DNA of 64,000 nucleotides from Coprococcus comes ATCC 27758 (lineage in GTDB: Bacteria; Bacillota; Clostridia; Lachnospirales; Lachnospiraceae). Location: the NCBI RefSeq assembly GCF_025149785.1, contig NZ_CP102277.1, positions 806,001-870,000 of the forward strand. Reading direction: 5' to 3'. The notes beneath the pieces are model-generated. The model worked only from the letters and a program-made list of their open reading frames with translations. It ran no database searches and was not told where the DNA came from. Below are positions 7,217 to 17,241 of the stretch, piece by piece. Every line of letters begins with the position of its first letter. Position 1 is the first letter of the stretch. Position numbers and translations under genes: made by a program.

Positions 7217-10141
7217 ATGGATTTAACAAAGCTTACAGCATATGAGATCATTGAGCACAGACCTCTTCCGGATCTGAAATCGGAAGGAGCGCTTTTAAGA
7301 CATAAAAAGAGCGGTGCGAGGGTGCTTCTGATCTCCAATGATGATGAAAATAAAGTATTTAATATCGGATTCCGCACACCGACAACGAACAGTACCGGAG
7401 TGCCACATATCATGGAACATACTGTTCTGTGTGGCTCGGAAAAGTTTCCGACCAAGGATCCGTTTGTGGAACTGGTAAAAGGATCTTTGAACACCTTTTT
7501 GAATGCGATGACTTATCCGGACAAGACGGTATATCCGGTTGCAAGCTGTAATGAAAAGGATTTTCAGAATCTGATGGACGTGTATATGGACGCAGTTCTG
7601 CATCCGAATATTTATAAATACGAAGAGATCTTCCGGCAGGAGGGATGGAATTATCACCTGGAGGAAGCAGATGGGGAGCTTTCTTATAACGGAGTTGTTT
7701 ATAATGAGATGAAGGGAGCTTTTTCTTCACCGGATGGTGTTCTGGACCGTATGATCCTGAATTCTCTTTTCCCGGATACGACTTATGCAAATGAGTCCGG
7801 CGGAGATCCGGATGTGATCCCGGAACTGACTTATGAAGAATATCTGAATTTTCACAGAACCTATTATCATCCGTCCAACAGCTATATTTACCTCTATGGA
7901 AATATGGATATGGAAGAGAAATTAAATTGGCTGGATCAGGAATATCTGTCTGCTTACGATAGAAAAGAAGTAGATTCTGAGATCCATCTGCAGAAGCCGT
8001 TTGAGCAAATGCATGATATCACAAAGCCGTATTCGATCGCAAGTAATGAATCGACAGAAGATAACACCTATCTTTCCTACAATAAGGTCATTGGGACTTC
8101 TCTGGATGAAAAGCTGTATCTGGCATTCCAGATCTTGGATTATGCACTGCTTTCTGCACCGGGAGCACCAATTACAAAAGCACTTCTGGAAGCAGGAATC
8201 GGAAAAGATATCAGCGGGTCGTATGACAGCAGCACCTATCAGCCGATCTTCTCCATTGTGGCAAAGAATGCCAATGAAGAACAGAAAGCAGAATTTGTAA
8301 AAGTGATCGAAGATACATTGAAGGCTATCGTAGAAAACGGAATGGACAAAAAGGCACTGGAAGCGGGAATCAATTACCATGAATTCCGTTACCGTGAAGC
8401 AGACTTCGGAGGCTATCCAAAGGGACTGATGTATGGTCTGCAGATATTTGACAGCTGGCTTTATGATGAGACAAAGCCGTTTATCCATGTGGAGGCACTG
8501 GACACCTTTGCGTTCTTAAAAGAACAGATCAATACCGGGTATTTTGAAAAGCTGATTCAGACATATCTTTTGGATAACCAGCATGGAGCACTGGTCACGA
8601 TCGTGCCGGAACCGGGACGTACAGCCAGATTGGATGCGGAATTAAAAGAAAAACTGCAGGTATATAAAGAAGGCCTTAGCAGGGGAGAAATCGAAAAGCT
8701 GGTTGCAGATACAAAGCATTTACAGGAGTATCAGGAAGAACCGTCAAGTCAGGAGGATTTGGAGAAGATACCGATGCTGACAAGAGCGGATATTTCCCGC
8801 GAGATCGCACCGATTTATAATGAAGAGATGAAGATTGCAGATATCCCGACGGTATTCCATGAGATTGAGACGAACGGGATCGGTTATCTGGATCTGATGT
8901 TTGACCTTTCGGATGTGCCGGAAAAGGATCTCCCGATGGTGGGGCTTCTGCAGGCAGTTCTCGGAATCATTGACACTGAGCATTATGAATATGGAGAACT
9001 TTTTAATGAAATCAACAGACACACCGGAGGAATCGGAACTTCACTGGAGCTTTACCCGGATGTGACGAAAGTAAAAGAAAAAGAATTCAAGGCAACTTTT
9101 GAAATCAAAGGGAAAGCACTTTATGGACAGATTCCATTTGCCATCCGTATGATGAAAGAGATTCTGACAGCATCGAAACTGGATGATGAAAAACGTCTGA
9201 AAGAGATTCTTTCTATGACAAAGACCAGATTGCAGGATCGTTTCCTGTCTGCAGGACATTCCGCAGCAGCACTCCGGGCAATGTCTTATAAGTCACCGAT
9301 TTCAAAATTCAAAGATACGACGAATGGAATAGAATATTACCAGAATATCCGTGAGATGGAAGAACATTTTGATGAGAAGAAAGAAGAAATCATCAGCGGA
9401 TTGAAGGCTTTGTCGGAATTGCTTTTCAGAAAAGGCAATGTGATGATCAGTTACACAGCCTCAAGAGAGGGACTTGCCGTTTTGGAAGAGGAGATCGGAA
9501 GCTTAAAAGAAGCTCTTTATCTGGAGAGAACGCCAGAGAGCCGATGCATCCTGCACTGTGAAAAGAAGAATGAAGGATTTAAAACTTCTTCTAAAGTACA
9601 GTTTGCGGCAAAGGCAGGCAACTTTATCGACGCAGGGGAGGAATATAACGGGGCACTGCAGATCCTGAAAGTGATCATGAGTTATGAATACCTCTGGATC
9701 AATATCCGCGTAAAAGGTGGTGCGTATGGCTGCATGAGTAACTTCAACCGCATTGGTGAGGGCTATTTTGTATCTTACCGTGACCCGAATCTTGGAAGAA
9801 CCCTGGAAATCTACGACGGAGTTCCGGAATATCTGGAGAATTTCACGGTCAGCGAACGCGATATGACAAAATATATTATCGGAACGATCAGCAACATTGA
9901 TCAGCCGATGACTCCGGCAACCAAGGGAGACCGTTCCATGAACCTTTATATGAATCATGTCAGTGCAGAGATGATCAGAAAAGAAAGAGAACAGATCCTT
10001 ACAGCAAACCAGGAGGATATCCGCGCACTTGCAGGTGTGGCACGTGCAGTGCTTGCAAATGATCAGATCTGTGTGATCGGAAATGAAGCAAAGATAGAAG
10101 AAGAAAAAGAATTATTTATGACAGTTGAGAATTTATTTTAG
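7217..10141 (+). CDS. M16C (PreP/insulinase-like) zinc metallopeptidase
   Basis: Large cytoplasmic oligopeptidase of the presequence-protease type, 974 residues, consisting of two M16 halves joined by a linker. The inverted zinc motif HxxEH is HIMEH beginning at residue 64, and the distal zinc ligand is Glu164 in NEMKGA. A C-terminal inactive half carries the RVKGGAYG motif that binds substrate. The start at 7217 is chosen for its GGAGG nine bases upstream and because the promoter lies within the 5' extension. It is followed by era after 11 bases, hence one operon. The likely role is clearance of peptides; no specific substrate can be read from the sequence. Confidence 0.93.
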   Translation: MDLTKLTAYEIIEHRPLPDLKSEGALLRHKKSGARVLLISNDDENKVFNIGFRTPTTNSTGVPHIMEHTVLCGSEKFPTKDPFVELVKGSLNTFLNAMTYPDKTVYPVASCNEKDFQNLMDVYMDAVLHPNIYKYEEIFRQEGWNYHLEEADGELSYNGVVYNEMKGAFSSPDGVLDRMILNSLFPDTTYANESGGDPDVIPELTYEEYLNFHRTYYHPSNSYIYLYGNMDMEEKLNWLDQEYLSAYDRKEVDSEIHLQKPFEQMHDITKPYSIASNESTEDNTYLSYNKVIGTSLDEKLYLAFQILDYALLSAPGAPITKALLEAGIGKDISGSYDSSTYQPIFSIVAKNANEEQKAEFVKVIEDTLKAIVENGMDKKALEAGINYHEFRYREADFGGYPKGLMYGLQIFDSWLYDETKPFIHVEALDTFAFLKEQINTGYFEKLIQTYLLDNQHGALVTIVPEPGRTARLDAELKEKLQVYKEGLSRGEIEKLVADTKHLQEYQEEPSSQEDLEKIPMLTRADISREIAPIYNEEMKIADIPTVFHEIETNGIGYLDLMFDLSDVPEKDLPMVGLLQAVLGIIDTEHYEYGELFNEINRHTGGIGTSLELYPDVTKVKEKEFKATFEIKGKALYGQIPFAIRMMKEILTASKLDDEKRLKEILSMTKTRLQDRFLSAGHSAAALRAMSYKSPISKFKDTTNGIEYYQNIREMEEHFDEKKEEIISGLKALSELLFRKGNVMISYTASREGLAVLEEEIGSLKEALYLERTPESRCILHCEKKNEGFKTSSKVQFAAKAGNFIDAGEEYNGALQILKVIMSYEYLWINIRVKGGAYGCMSNFNRIGEGYFVSYRDPNLGRTLEIYDGVPEYLENFTVSERDMTKYIIGTISNIDQPMTPATKGDRSMNLYMNHVSAEMIRKEREQILTANQEDIRALAGVARAVLANDQICVIGNEAKIEEEKELFMTVENLF

Positions 10142-10152
10142 AAGGAGAATGC

Positions 10153-11049
10153 ATGAGAGCAGATTTTAAATCAGGATTTGTAACGTTGATCGGCAGGCCG
10201 AATGTGGGGAAATCCACCCTTATGAACTATCTGATCGGTCAGAAGATCGCTATTACATCGAATAAACCACAGACTACCAGAAACCGGATCCAGACGGTAC
10301 TTACGACCGATGAAGGACAGATTGTATTTGTCGATACACCGGGAATCCATAAGGCGAAGAACAAGCTTGGGACCTACATGGTAAATGTGGCAGAGCGCAC
10401 CTTAAATGAAGTTGATGTGGTACTGTGGCTGGTTGAGCCAAGTACCTTTATCGGAGCCGGAGAGCAGCACATTGTGCAGCAGCTTGGAAAGGTGACAACA
10501 CCTGTCGTGCTGGTCATTAACAAGGCAGATACCGTGAAGAAGGAAGATATTCTTCCGTGTATCGCAAAATACAATGAAGTATACCAGTTTGCAGATATCG
10601 TTCCGGTATCTGCGAGAACCGGTGAAAATACAGACGAGCTTTTAAAGGTCATCATGAAATATCTTCCGTATGGACCGCAGTTTTATGATGAAGATACCAT
10701 TACCGACCAGCCGGAAAGGCAGATCGTGGCAGAGCTGATCCGTGAGAAAGCACTGCACTGCCTGAATGAGGAGATTCCACATGGAATTGCGGTATCAATC
10801 GAGAAGATGAAAGCACGCAAAAAAGTGATGGATATTGAGGCAACGATCATCTGTGAACGTGATTCACATAAAGGAATCATCATTGGCAAGCAGGGATCCA
10901 TGCTGAAAAAGATCGGCAGTACGGCGCGATATGAGATCGAGCAGATGCTCGAATGTAAGGTAAATCTCCAGCTTTGGGTAAAAGTAAAGAAGGACTGGAG
11001 AGACAGTGATTTCCTGATCAAAAACTTTGGATACCGAGAAGACGAGTAA
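10153..11049 (+). CDS. era: GTPase Era
   Basis: Essential ribosome-assembly GTPase that binds the 3' end of 16S rRNA. At 298 residues it has the family length. G1 is GRPNVGKST, G2/switch I is KPQTTRNRI, G3 is DTPG, and G4 is NKAD. The C-terminal KH domain shows GIIIGKQGSMLKKIG. It is cotranscribed with the upstream peptidase (11-base gap, AGAAGGAG ribosome site) and followed by yqzL and recO, an order conserved widely in Firmicutes. Confidence 0.98.
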   Translation: MRADFKSGFVTLIGRPNVGKSTLMNYLIGQKIAITSNKPQTTRNRIQTVLTTDEGQIVFVDTPGIHKAKNKLGTYMVNVAERTLNEVDVVLWLVEPSTFIGAGEQHIVQQLGKVTTPVVLVINKADTVKKEDILPCIAKYNEVYQFADIVPVSARTGENTDELLKVIMKYLPYGPQFYDEDTITDQPERQIVAELIREKALHCLNEEIPHGIAVSIEKMKARKKVMDIEATIICERDSHKGIIIGKQGSMLKKIGSTARYEIEQMLECKVNLQLWVKVKKDWRDSDFLIKNFGYREDE

Positions 11050-11165
11050 AAAATGTCAAGGTGTTTCTCTGAAAAACAGTTGGCAGATATTACGCAGTAT
11101 AGCATCTGAAAATATGGGAGAACCTAATCTTAAAAGGCATAAGAAAAAGATGAGGTGACCGAAGG

Positions 11166-11336
11166 ATGAATCAGGAATACTGGGATCAGTTTGCAAGAAC
11201 AGGACGGGTGGAGGATTATCTCTCCTACCGGGAAAAGGAAGTCTGCAAAGCGAAAACGGAGAAATACGGGGACAAATGCAGTGAATCAGTTAACAACAAT
11301 GACAGGGATGATTCTGTCGGTAGCACCGATTGGTGA
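11166..11336 (+). CDS. YqzL-family small protein
   Basis: A 56-residue ORF starting MNQEYWDQFARTGRVEDYLS, with the pattern W-x2-F-x2-TG-x2-xDYL typical of YqzL, the short protein found between era and recO in Bacillus and Clostridia. Ribosome site GAGGTGACCGAAGG precedes the ATG. Its last 56 bases overlap the start of recO in another frame, so translation of the two is probably coupled. The function of the family is unknown. The C-terminal half (from residue about 30) is acidic and poorly conserved in appearance. Confidence 0.75.
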   Translation: MNQEYWDQFARTGRVEDYLSYREKEVCKAKTEKYGDKCSESVNNNDRDDSVGSTDW

Positions 11337-12033
11337 GTATGATAAAAGAGTCGTGATCCTGACAAAAGAAAAAGGGAAAATATCAGCGTTTGCAAAAGGG
11401 GCGAGACGACCGAACAGTCCGCTTGCAGGGGCTTGTACACCTTGTAATTTCGGAAAATTCATGCTGTATGAAGGAAGAAATTCCAACACTCTCCAGTCGG
11501 CAGAGATCGAAAATTATTTTGCAGAGCTCCGCACGGATGTGGAAGCGGCATACTATGCATTTTATTTTCTCGAATTTGCAGATTTTTATACAAGGGAAGC
11601 CAATGACGAGCGGGAAATGCTGAAGCTTCTTTATCAGACGATGCGCGTGTTGACGAAAAAGATCATTCCATTTGAGCTGGTACGCTACATATTTGAACTG
11701 AAGGCACTCAGTGTCAGTGGGGAAGGACCGCAGGTATTTCAGTGTGTCAGATGCGGGAACAGGGAACGTCCCTGTGTGTTCAGTGTAAAGGAGGGTGGTT
11801 TGGTCTGCAGTGAATGCGGTCAGAATGTCTATGACGGAATGCGGCTGAATACGTCTACCCTTTATGCTATGCAGTTCATTGTCGGGACACCGGTGGAAAA
11901 GCTCTATACCTTTACCTTAAGCGATGAAGTTTTAAAGGAACTGGGAAAGCTAATGGGGCGTTATCTGGATGTATACGTGGCTCACAGATTCAAGTCGCTT
12001 GAGATTCTGGAGCAGCTCATAGGGCTGAAATAA
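11281..12033 (+). CDS. recO: DNA repair protein RecO
   Basis: RecFOR-pathway protein that loads RecA onto SSB-coated single-stranded DNA, 250 residues. The N-terminal OB fold is recognisable (TGMILSVAPIGEYDKRVV, GKISAFAKGARRPNSPLAG). The helical part is followed by a CxxC...CxxC zinc finger (CVRCGN, CSECGQ). The frame stays open 30 codons further upstream, but those codons are the yqzL region read out of phase. GTG at 11281 aligns with the usual RecO N-terminus and has GGGGA nine bases upstream, so it is preferred. It overlaps yqzL by 56 bases. Confidence 0.93.
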   Translation: MNQLTTMTGMILSVAPIGEYDKRVVILTKEKGKISAFAKGARRPNSPLAGACTPCNFGKFMLYEGRNSNTLQSAEIENYFAELRTDVEAAYYAFYFLEFADFYTREANDEREMLKLLYQTMRVLTKKIIPFELVRYIFELKALSVSGEGPQVFQCVRCGNRERPCVFSVKEGGLVCSECGQNVYDGMRLNTSTLYAMQFIVGTPVEKLYTFTLSDEVLKELGKLMGRYLDVYVAHRFKSLEILEQLIGLK

Positions 12034-12096
12034 CCGGAAAATTGTATATTAGATTAGAAAATAAAGACAAATTCGGCAAAAATTAGCAGGATAAGC

Positions 12097-12125
12097 TTGC
12101 AAAACCTATATGCAATAGGTATAAT
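12097..12125 (+). promoter_or_regulatory. Promoter of glycyl-tRNA synthetase
   Basis: TTGCAA (12097-12102), exact 17-base spacer, TATAAT (12120-12125). The leader to the ATG at 12212 is only about 80 bases and shows no T-box elements. Confidence 0.8.
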
Positions 12126-12211
12126 AGGTGAATCAGAGAGGAATAAATGTTATCGCGATAAGTGGCGTTGTTCTTCTAACGAAAAATAAAAAGAATGCGA
12201 GGATTAGTGTT

Positions 12212-13603
12212 ATGGTAGAAAAGACAATGGACAAAATTGTAGCTTTGGCAAAATCAAGAGGCTTTGTATATCCGGGGTCTGAAATCTACGGTGGGCTTGC
12301 AAATACATGGGATTATGGTAATCTGGGTGTTGAACTTAAGAACAACGTAAAGAGAGCATGGTGGAAGAAATTCGTACAGGAGAACCCGTATAACGTAGGT
12401 GTTGACTGTGCGATCCTGATGAATCCGCAGACATGGATCGCTTCCGGACATCTGGGAGGATTCAGTGATCCGCTGATGGACTGTAAGGAATGTCACGAAC
12501 GTTTCCGTGCAGATAAGATCATTGAAGATTATGCACATGAGCATGGAATTGATATTCCGGACAGCATTGACGGATGGTCACATGAAGAGATGGAAGGATT
12601 TGTAAAAGAACACGAAGTTCCGTGTCCGACCTGTGGAAAACACAATTTCACGGAGATCCGTGAATTTAACCTGATGTTCAAGACTTTCCAGGGCGTAACA
12701 GAAGATGCAAAGAACGTTGTTTACCTTCGTCCTGAGACTGCGCAGGGAATCTTCGTAAACTTTAAGAACGTACAGAGAACTTCAAGAAAGAAGCTTCCAT
12801 TTGGTATTGGTCAGATCGGTAAATCATTCCGTAACGAGATTACACCGGGTAACTTTACATTCCGTACCCGTGAGTTTGAACAGATGGAACTTGAATTCTT
12901 CTGCAAACCGGATACAGACCTTGAATGGTTTGCTTACTGGAAGAAATTCTGTCTTGACTGGCTGTTCTCTCTTGGACTTAAGGATGAGGAAGTCCGTTAC
13001 AGAGATCATGACAAAGAAGAGCTTTCTTTCTACAGCAAGGCTACAACAGACGTAGAATTCCTCTTCCCATTTGGATGGGGCGAGCTGTGGGGAATCGCAG
13101 ACAGAACAGATTATGACCTGACACAGCATCAGAATGTATCAGGACAGGATCTGACTTACTTTGATGATGAGACCAATGAAAAATACATTCCATACGTTAT
13201 CGAGCCATCACTTGGTGCTGACCGTGTGGTACTTGCGTTCCTTTGCGCAGCATATGATGAGGAAGAACTGGAAGACGGTTCTACACGTACCGTTATGCAC
13301 TTCCATCCGGAACTTGCACCGGTTAAGATCGGTGTACTTCCGCTTTCCAAGAAGCTGAATGAAGGTGCTGAGAAAGTTTATGCAATGCTGAGCAAGTATT
13401 ATAACTGTGAATTTGACGACAGAGGAAATATCGGTAAGAGATATCGTCGTCAGGATGAGATCGGAACACCGTTCTGCGTAACTTATGACTTCGATTCAGA
13501 AGAAGACGGAGCAGTTACTGTTCGTGACCGTGATACAATGCAGCAGGAAAGAATTAAAATTGAAGATCTCAAAGCATACTTTGAGAAAAAATTTGAGTGG
13601 TAG
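12212..13603 (+). CDS. glyQS: Glycyl-tRNA synthetase, single-chain dimeric type
   Basis: Class II aminoacyl-tRNA synthetase charging tRNA-Gly, 463 residues, of the homodimeric type rather than the alpha2/beta2 type. Visible: the N-terminal motif ([15 protein letters not shown]), motif 2 ([20 protein letters not shown]), motif 3 ([10 protein letters not shown]), and the C-terminal anticodon-binding domain starting at [13 protein letters not shown] 12212 has GAGG nine bases upstream. The frame is open to 12128, but that lies at the transcription start, so the longer form is rejected. It neighbours the glycine-cleavage operon but has its own promoter and terminator. Confidence 0.96.
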   Translation: MVEKTMDKIVALAKSRGFVYPGSEIYGGLANTWDYGNLGVELKNNVKRAWWKKFVQENPYNVGVDCAILMNPQTWIASGHLGGFSDPLMDCKECHERFRADKIIEDYAHEHGIDIPDSIDGWSHEEMEGFVKEHEVPCPTCGKHNFTEIREFNLMFKTFQGVTEDAKNVVYLRPETAQGIFVNFKNVQRTSRKKLPFGIGQIGKSFRNEITPGNFTFRTREFEQMELEFFCKPDTDLEWFAYWKKFCLDWLFSLGLKDEEVRYRDHDKEELSFYSKATTDVEFLFPFGWGELWGIADRTDYDLTQHQNVSGQDLTYFDDETNEKYIPYVIEPSLGADRVVLAFLCAAYDEEELEDGSTRTVMHFHPELAPVKIGVLPLSKKLNEGAEKVYAMLSKYYNCEFDDRGNIGKRYRRQDEIGTPFCVTYDFDSEEDGAVTVRDRDTMQQERIKIEDLKAYFEKKFEW

Positions 13604-13610
13604 AGATTTG

Positions 13611-13654
13611 AAAAGATCCGGATTTCCCAGGTTTGGGAAGTCCGGATCTTTTTG
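13611..13654 (+). terminator. Terminator after glyQS
   Basis: Strong stem aagatccgga-tccca / tggga-tccggatctt with TTTTT, beginning 8 bases after the stop. Confidence 0.92.
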
Positions 13655-13955
13655 TGCAAAAAAAGTTTGTTTGGGAGGTTGTGAGACAAATGGGACAAAT
13701 ATAAGTGTTCAAATTCCGTTGTGCCAACCATTCTGAGGAGCCTCTGAAAGCGAAAATTATGTCAGCAGAGACTAGGGAGTGTAATCGTGATAGGTTGGCT
13801 AGAATGTGTGGATTTTGAGAAAAAATTTGATTTGTAAAAATAGACAAAGAAAATCGATGATATAGTTAAAAAATAGTTAATAAAAACAATGCCTATAGGG
13901 AAAAACTATTAAATATTCTGATAAATAATAAACAATAAAGAAAATTATTTAACGC
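13655..13955. other. 301-base spacer between glyQS and the glycine-cleavage promoter
   Basis: AT-rich and apparently non-coding. The only structure noticed is at 13815-13835, where the text tttgagaaaaaatttga repeats the last codons of glyQS (FEKKF) and is again followed in frame by a stop. This may be the decayed tail of a duplicated synthetase end, or chance. Confidence 0.4.
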
Positions 13956-13984
13956 TTGACTAATTGTAACGACAATTATATAAT
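13956..13984 (+). promoter_or_regulatory. Promoter of the glycine-cleavage operon
   Basis: TTGACT (13956-13961), exact 17-base spacer, TATAAT (13979-13984); a near-consensus housekeeping promoter. The transcript would start near 13991, about 20 bases before the riboswitch. Confidence 0.88.
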
Positions 13985-14009
13985 GAGACTAACGTTAAGG
14001 TTGGAAGAT

Positions 14010-14215
14010 GAATATGTGAGATACTTGTTGTACAGACGGCGCGCACCGTTATTTAATGTATAGCATGAGCCGAAGGGGCAGGCAGAAACTCTCAGGCAAA
14101 AGGAACATATTCGGACAACACTCTGGAGAACAATATATATGTATTGTACCGAAGAAGTAGTCTGGACTATATAGCGCAAAAGTCCGGGTGATCTTTCAGG
14201 TGAACGGACAGAGGC
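14010..14215 (+). ncRNA. Tandem glycine riboswitch
   Basis: Aptamer 1: P1 pairs gaatatgt (14010-14017) with acatattc (14105-14112) and encloses GCCGAAGGGGCAGGCAGAAA and CTCTCAGGCAAAAGGA, both signature segments. Aptamer 2 begins at the conserved linker CTCTGGAGAA, carries ACCGAAGAAG and TCTTTCAGGTGAACGGACAGAGG, and its P1 pairs CTCTG with CAGAG. This is the two-aptamer arrangement known upstream of gcvT operons, normally an ON switch that permits transcription when glycine is abundant. Confidence 0.93.
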
Positions 14216-14263
14216 AGACAAAAAAGATTTCAATGACGAAAACTTTTTTGCCTGTTTTTTTTG
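14212..14263 (+). terminator. Expression-platform terminator of the glycine riboswitch
   Basis: AGGCAgacAAAAAAG pairs with CTTTTTTGCCT, followed by eight T. The 5' arm overlaps the 3' strand of aptamer-2 P1 by about 2 bases, so ligand-stabilised P1 could block terminator formation. The next 118 bases up to glyA hold a weak attcagaa / ttctgaat stem and the ribosome site. Confidence 0.85.
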
Positions 14264-14381
14264 TACCCTAAAAAGGGGAATATTCAGAAAAATACATATA
14301 TAAACGATAAAATTCTGAATCAAATACACCGGAAGGGGAGCAAAAAAGACCAGGTAGTTGGTTCTAAGGAGGTAAAAGAGA

Positions 14382-15629
14382 ATGAACAGAATTGAAGATG
14401 TAACAAATTACATTACTGAATGTGATGAAGAAGTAGGGAAAGCGCTGCAGTTAGAACTTGACCGTCAGCGTAGAAACCTTGAACTGATCGCATCAGAGAA
14501 TATCGTAAGCCCGGCAGTTATGCTTGCGATGGGAACTGTACCGACAAACAAGTATGCAGAAGGTTATCCGGGAAAACGTTATTATGGCGGATGCGAGGAT
14601 GTAGATATTCTTGAAAATCTTGCAATTGAACGTGCAAAGAAATTATTCGGATGTGACCATGTATGTGTACAGCCGCATTCAGGAGCAAATGCGAATACAG
14701 CTGTATATCAGGCGCTGATCAAACCAGGTGATACAGTTATGGGACTGAACCTGGCACACGGCGGACATCTTACACATGGTTCACCGGTAAACCTTTCCGG
14801 TATCCTTTACAATTTCGTACCTTACAATGTCAATGATGACGGTGTTCTGGATTACGATGCAATCAGAAAGCTTGCACGTGAATGCAAACCAAAGATGATC
14901 GTAGCAGGAGCTTCGGCTTATCCAAGAGAGATCCGTTTTGATATTTTTGCAGATATCGCAAAAGAAGTTGGAGCTTATCTTTTCGTAGATATGGCACACA
15001 TTGCAGGTCTTGTTGCAGCAGGACTTCACCAGAGCCCGGTTCCTTATGCTGATGTAGTTACAACAACAACACATAAGACACTCAGAGGACCTCGTGGTGG
15101 AATGATCATGTGCAAAGAAGAATATGCAAAAGCGATCAACAAAGCAATCTTCCCGGGAACACAGGGCGGACCTCTGATGCACATTATCGCAGCAAAAGCT
15201 GTATGCTTCGGAGAAGCATTAAAACCGGAATTCAAAACCTATCAGGAACAGGTTGTCAAGAATGCAAAAGCACTTGCAGAAGCCATGGTTGAAGAAGGAT
15301 TCAACCTTGTCAGTGGTGGAACAGACAACCATCTGATTCTGGTAGATCTTCAGAACATGAACATCACAGGAAAAGAACTTCAGAACAGACTGGATGAAGT
15401 TTACATTACAGTTAATAAGAATGCAGTTCCGAATGATCCTGCAAGTCCGTTTGTGACCAGTGGAGTTCGTATCGGAACACCGGCTGTTACAACAAGAGGT
15501 CTGAAAGAAGAAGATATGAAGACCATCGCAAAACTGATCAAGATGACGATTACAGACTTTGATACCAAAGCAGATGAAATCCGTGCCGAAGTTACAAAGA
15601 TCTGCGATAAATATCCACTTTATGAATAA
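14382..15629 (+). CDS. glyA: Serine hydroxymethyltransferase
   Basis: PLP enzyme interconverting serine plus THF with glycine plus 5,10-methylene-THF, 415 residues. PLP lysine lies in [14 protein letters not shown]; substrate-binding regions [13 protein letters not shown] and [13 protein letters not shown] are intact. AAGGAGG is eight bases before the ATG. It is the first gene after the glycine riboswitch, so serine formation from glycine is coupled to glycine cleavage. The gap to gcvT is 15 bases. Confidence 0.98.
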   Translation: MNRIEDVTNYITECDEEVGKALQLELDRQRRNLELIASENIVSPAVMLAMGTVPTNKYAEGYPGKRYYGGCEDVDILENLAIERAKKLFGCDHVCVQPHSGANANTAVYQALIKPGDTVMGLNLAHGGHLTHGSPVNLSGILYNFVPYNVNDDGVLDYDAIRKLARECKPKMIVAGASAYPREIRFDIFADIAKEVGAYLFVDMAHIAGLVAAGLHQSPVPYADVVTTTTHKTLRGPRGGMIMCKEEYAKAINKAIFPGTQGGPLMHIIAAKAVCFGEALKPEFKTYQEQVVKNAKALAEAMVEEGFNLVSGGTDNHLILVDLQNMNITGKELQNRLDEVYITVNKNAVPNDPASPFVTSGVRIGTPAVTTRGLKEEDMKTIAKLIKMTITDFDTKADEIRAEVTKICDKYPLYE

Positions 15630-15644
15630 CAGGAGGAAAAAATA

Positions 15645-16733
15645 ATGGAATTAAAAACACCCCTTTATGACGCTCATGTAAAAGCAGGTGGAAAGATCGT
15701 GCCGTTTGCCGGATACCTTCTTCCGGTTCAGTATGAGACAGGCGTGATCAAAGAGCATATGGCAGTACGTACACAGGCAGGACTTTTTGATGTATCTCAT
15801 ATGGGCGAAATCCTTTGTGAAGGAAAAGATGCTCTTGTCAATCTGCAGCACATCCTTACAAACGATTTTACAAATATGGTAGACGGACAGGCAAGATACA
15901 GCCCGATGTGTAACGAGAACGGTGGAACTGTAGATGACCTGATCGTATACAAAAGATCAGATGATCACTATTTTATCGTAGTAAATGCAGCAAACAAGGA
16001 TAAGGATTATCAGTGGATGCTCGCACATCAGTCAGGAGAGGTTACATTTACAGATGTATCCGACCAGTATGGACAGATCGCTCTTCAGGGACCGAAGGCG
16101 ATGGAAATCTTAAGAAAACTTACAACAGAAGAAAATATTCCAAAGAAATATTATCATGCAGTATTTGGCGCAGAAGTTGCCGGAATGCCTTGCATCGTAT
16201 CCAAGACAGGATATACCGGTGAAGATGGTGTAGAGATCTACCTGGCAAGTGATCTGGCAGAAAAGATGTGGGAGACACTTCTTGAAGCAGGAAAAGAAGA
16301 GGGACTAATCCCTTGTGGACTTGGTGCTCGTGATACACTTCGCATGGAAGCTGCAATGCCTCTTTACGGACATGAGATGGATGATGAAGTATCACCTCTT
16401 GAAACAGGTCTGAACTTCGGTGTTAAGATGAAGAAAGACGAATTCATCGGAAAGAAAGCCATAGAAGACAGAGGAACACCAAAGATCGAAAGAATTGGTC
16501 TTAAAGTAACAGGAAGAGGAATCATCCGTGAACATCAGGATCTGTATGCTGGAGATCAGAAGATCGGACATACAACATCCGGAACGCATTGCCCTTATCT
16601 TGGATATCCAATCGCCATGGCACTTGTTGATGCCGGAAGCGTAGCAATTGGCGACAAGGTAGAAGCAGATGTACGTGGAAGAAGAGTGGAAGCAGAAGTT
16701 GTGCAGCTTCCGTTCTATAAGAGAGCAAAATAA
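15645..16733 (+). CDS. gcvT: Aminomethyltransferase, glycine cleavage T protein
   Basis: Transfers the one-carbon unit from aminomethyl-lipoyl GcvH to THF, releasing ammonia and methylene-THF. 362 residues, the normal size. Recognisable are the start (LYDAHVKAGGKIVPFAGY), LFDVSHMGE, the folate-binding GYTGEDGVEIY, GLGARDTLRMEAAMPLYGHE, and the C-terminal barrel. AGGAGG is nine bases upstream. Second gene of the riboswitch operon; a 106-base gap to gcvH shows no terminator. Confidence 0.97.
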   Translation: MELKTPLYDAHVKAGGKIVPFAGYLLPVQYETGVIKEHMAVRTQAGLFDVSHMGEILCEGKDALVNLQHILTNDFTNMVDGQARYSPMCNENGGTVDDLIVYKRSDDHYFIVVNAANKDKDYQWMLAHQSGEVTFTDVSDQYGQIALQGPKAMEILRKLTTEENIPKKYYHAVFGAEVAGMPCIVSKTGYTGEDGVEIYLASDLAEKMWETLLEAGKEEGLIPCGLGARDTLRMEAAMPLYGHEMDDEVSPLETGLNFGVKMKKDEFIGKKAIEDRGTPKIERIGLKVTGRGIIREHQDLYAGDQKIGHTTSGTHCPYLGYPIAMALVDAGSVAIGDKVEADVRGRRVEAEVVQLPFYKRAK

Positions 16734-16839
16734 AAGAAAATAATAACGAAAATAGATTAACAGTCCGGTCGCAGAAAAAAGCGATAGAGAGTGTTTGGAA
16801 AAGGCGATCGGCAGTTGAAAAGAAAAGGAGATTAAAATC

Positions 16840-17217
16840 ATGGAAGTAAGAGCAGAATTAAAATATACAAAATCACACGAATGGGTAAAAGAAGAAGGTG
16901 GAGTCTGGACAATTGGACTTACGGATTATGCACAGTCAGCACTCGGTGATCTCGTATTCGTAAATCTTCCGGAAGCTGGAGACAGTGTAGAAGCCGGAGA
17001 AGTATTTGGAGATGTTGAATCTGTAAAAGCGGTATCAGATGTATACTCACCGGTAACAGGAGAAGTTGAAGAAATCAACGAAGAACTTCTTGACGCACCA
17101 GAAAAGATCAATGGCGCTCCGTATGATGCATGGTTCATCAAAGTAAAAGATGTATCGGGAACAGAGGAACTTCTTTCAGCAGAAGAATATGAGGCATTTG
17201 TAGCAAGCGAAGAATAA
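16840..17217 (+). CDS. gcvH: Glycine cleavage H protein
   Basis: Lipoyl carrier shuttling the aminomethyl group between P, T and L proteins, 125 residues. The lipoylated lysine is Lys63 within [11 protein letters not shown]. The fold's start (YTKSHEWVK) and [13 protein letters not shown] are typical. The start ATG has AAGGAG nine bases upstream. The lplA gene four positions downstream would attach its lipoate. Confidence 0.97.
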   Translation: MEVRAELKYTKSHEWVKEEGGVWTIGLTDYAQSALGDLVFVNLPEAGDSVEAGEVFGDVESVKAVSDVYSPVTGEVEEINEELLDAPEKINGAPYDAWFIKVKDVSGTEELLSAEEYEAFVASEE

Positions 17218-17241
17218 TCAGGGAAAGGCGGTGGACCATTT

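Noticed and set aside
12034-12211. T-box leader upstream of glycyl-tRNA synthetase
   Set aside because: The promoter leaves only about 80 bases of leader, with no T-box sequence and no terminator/antiterminator pair.
13569-13847. 92-residue minus-strand frame downstream of glyQS
   Set aside because: It covers the terminator stem and the glyQS 3' end; no ribosome site and no similarity.
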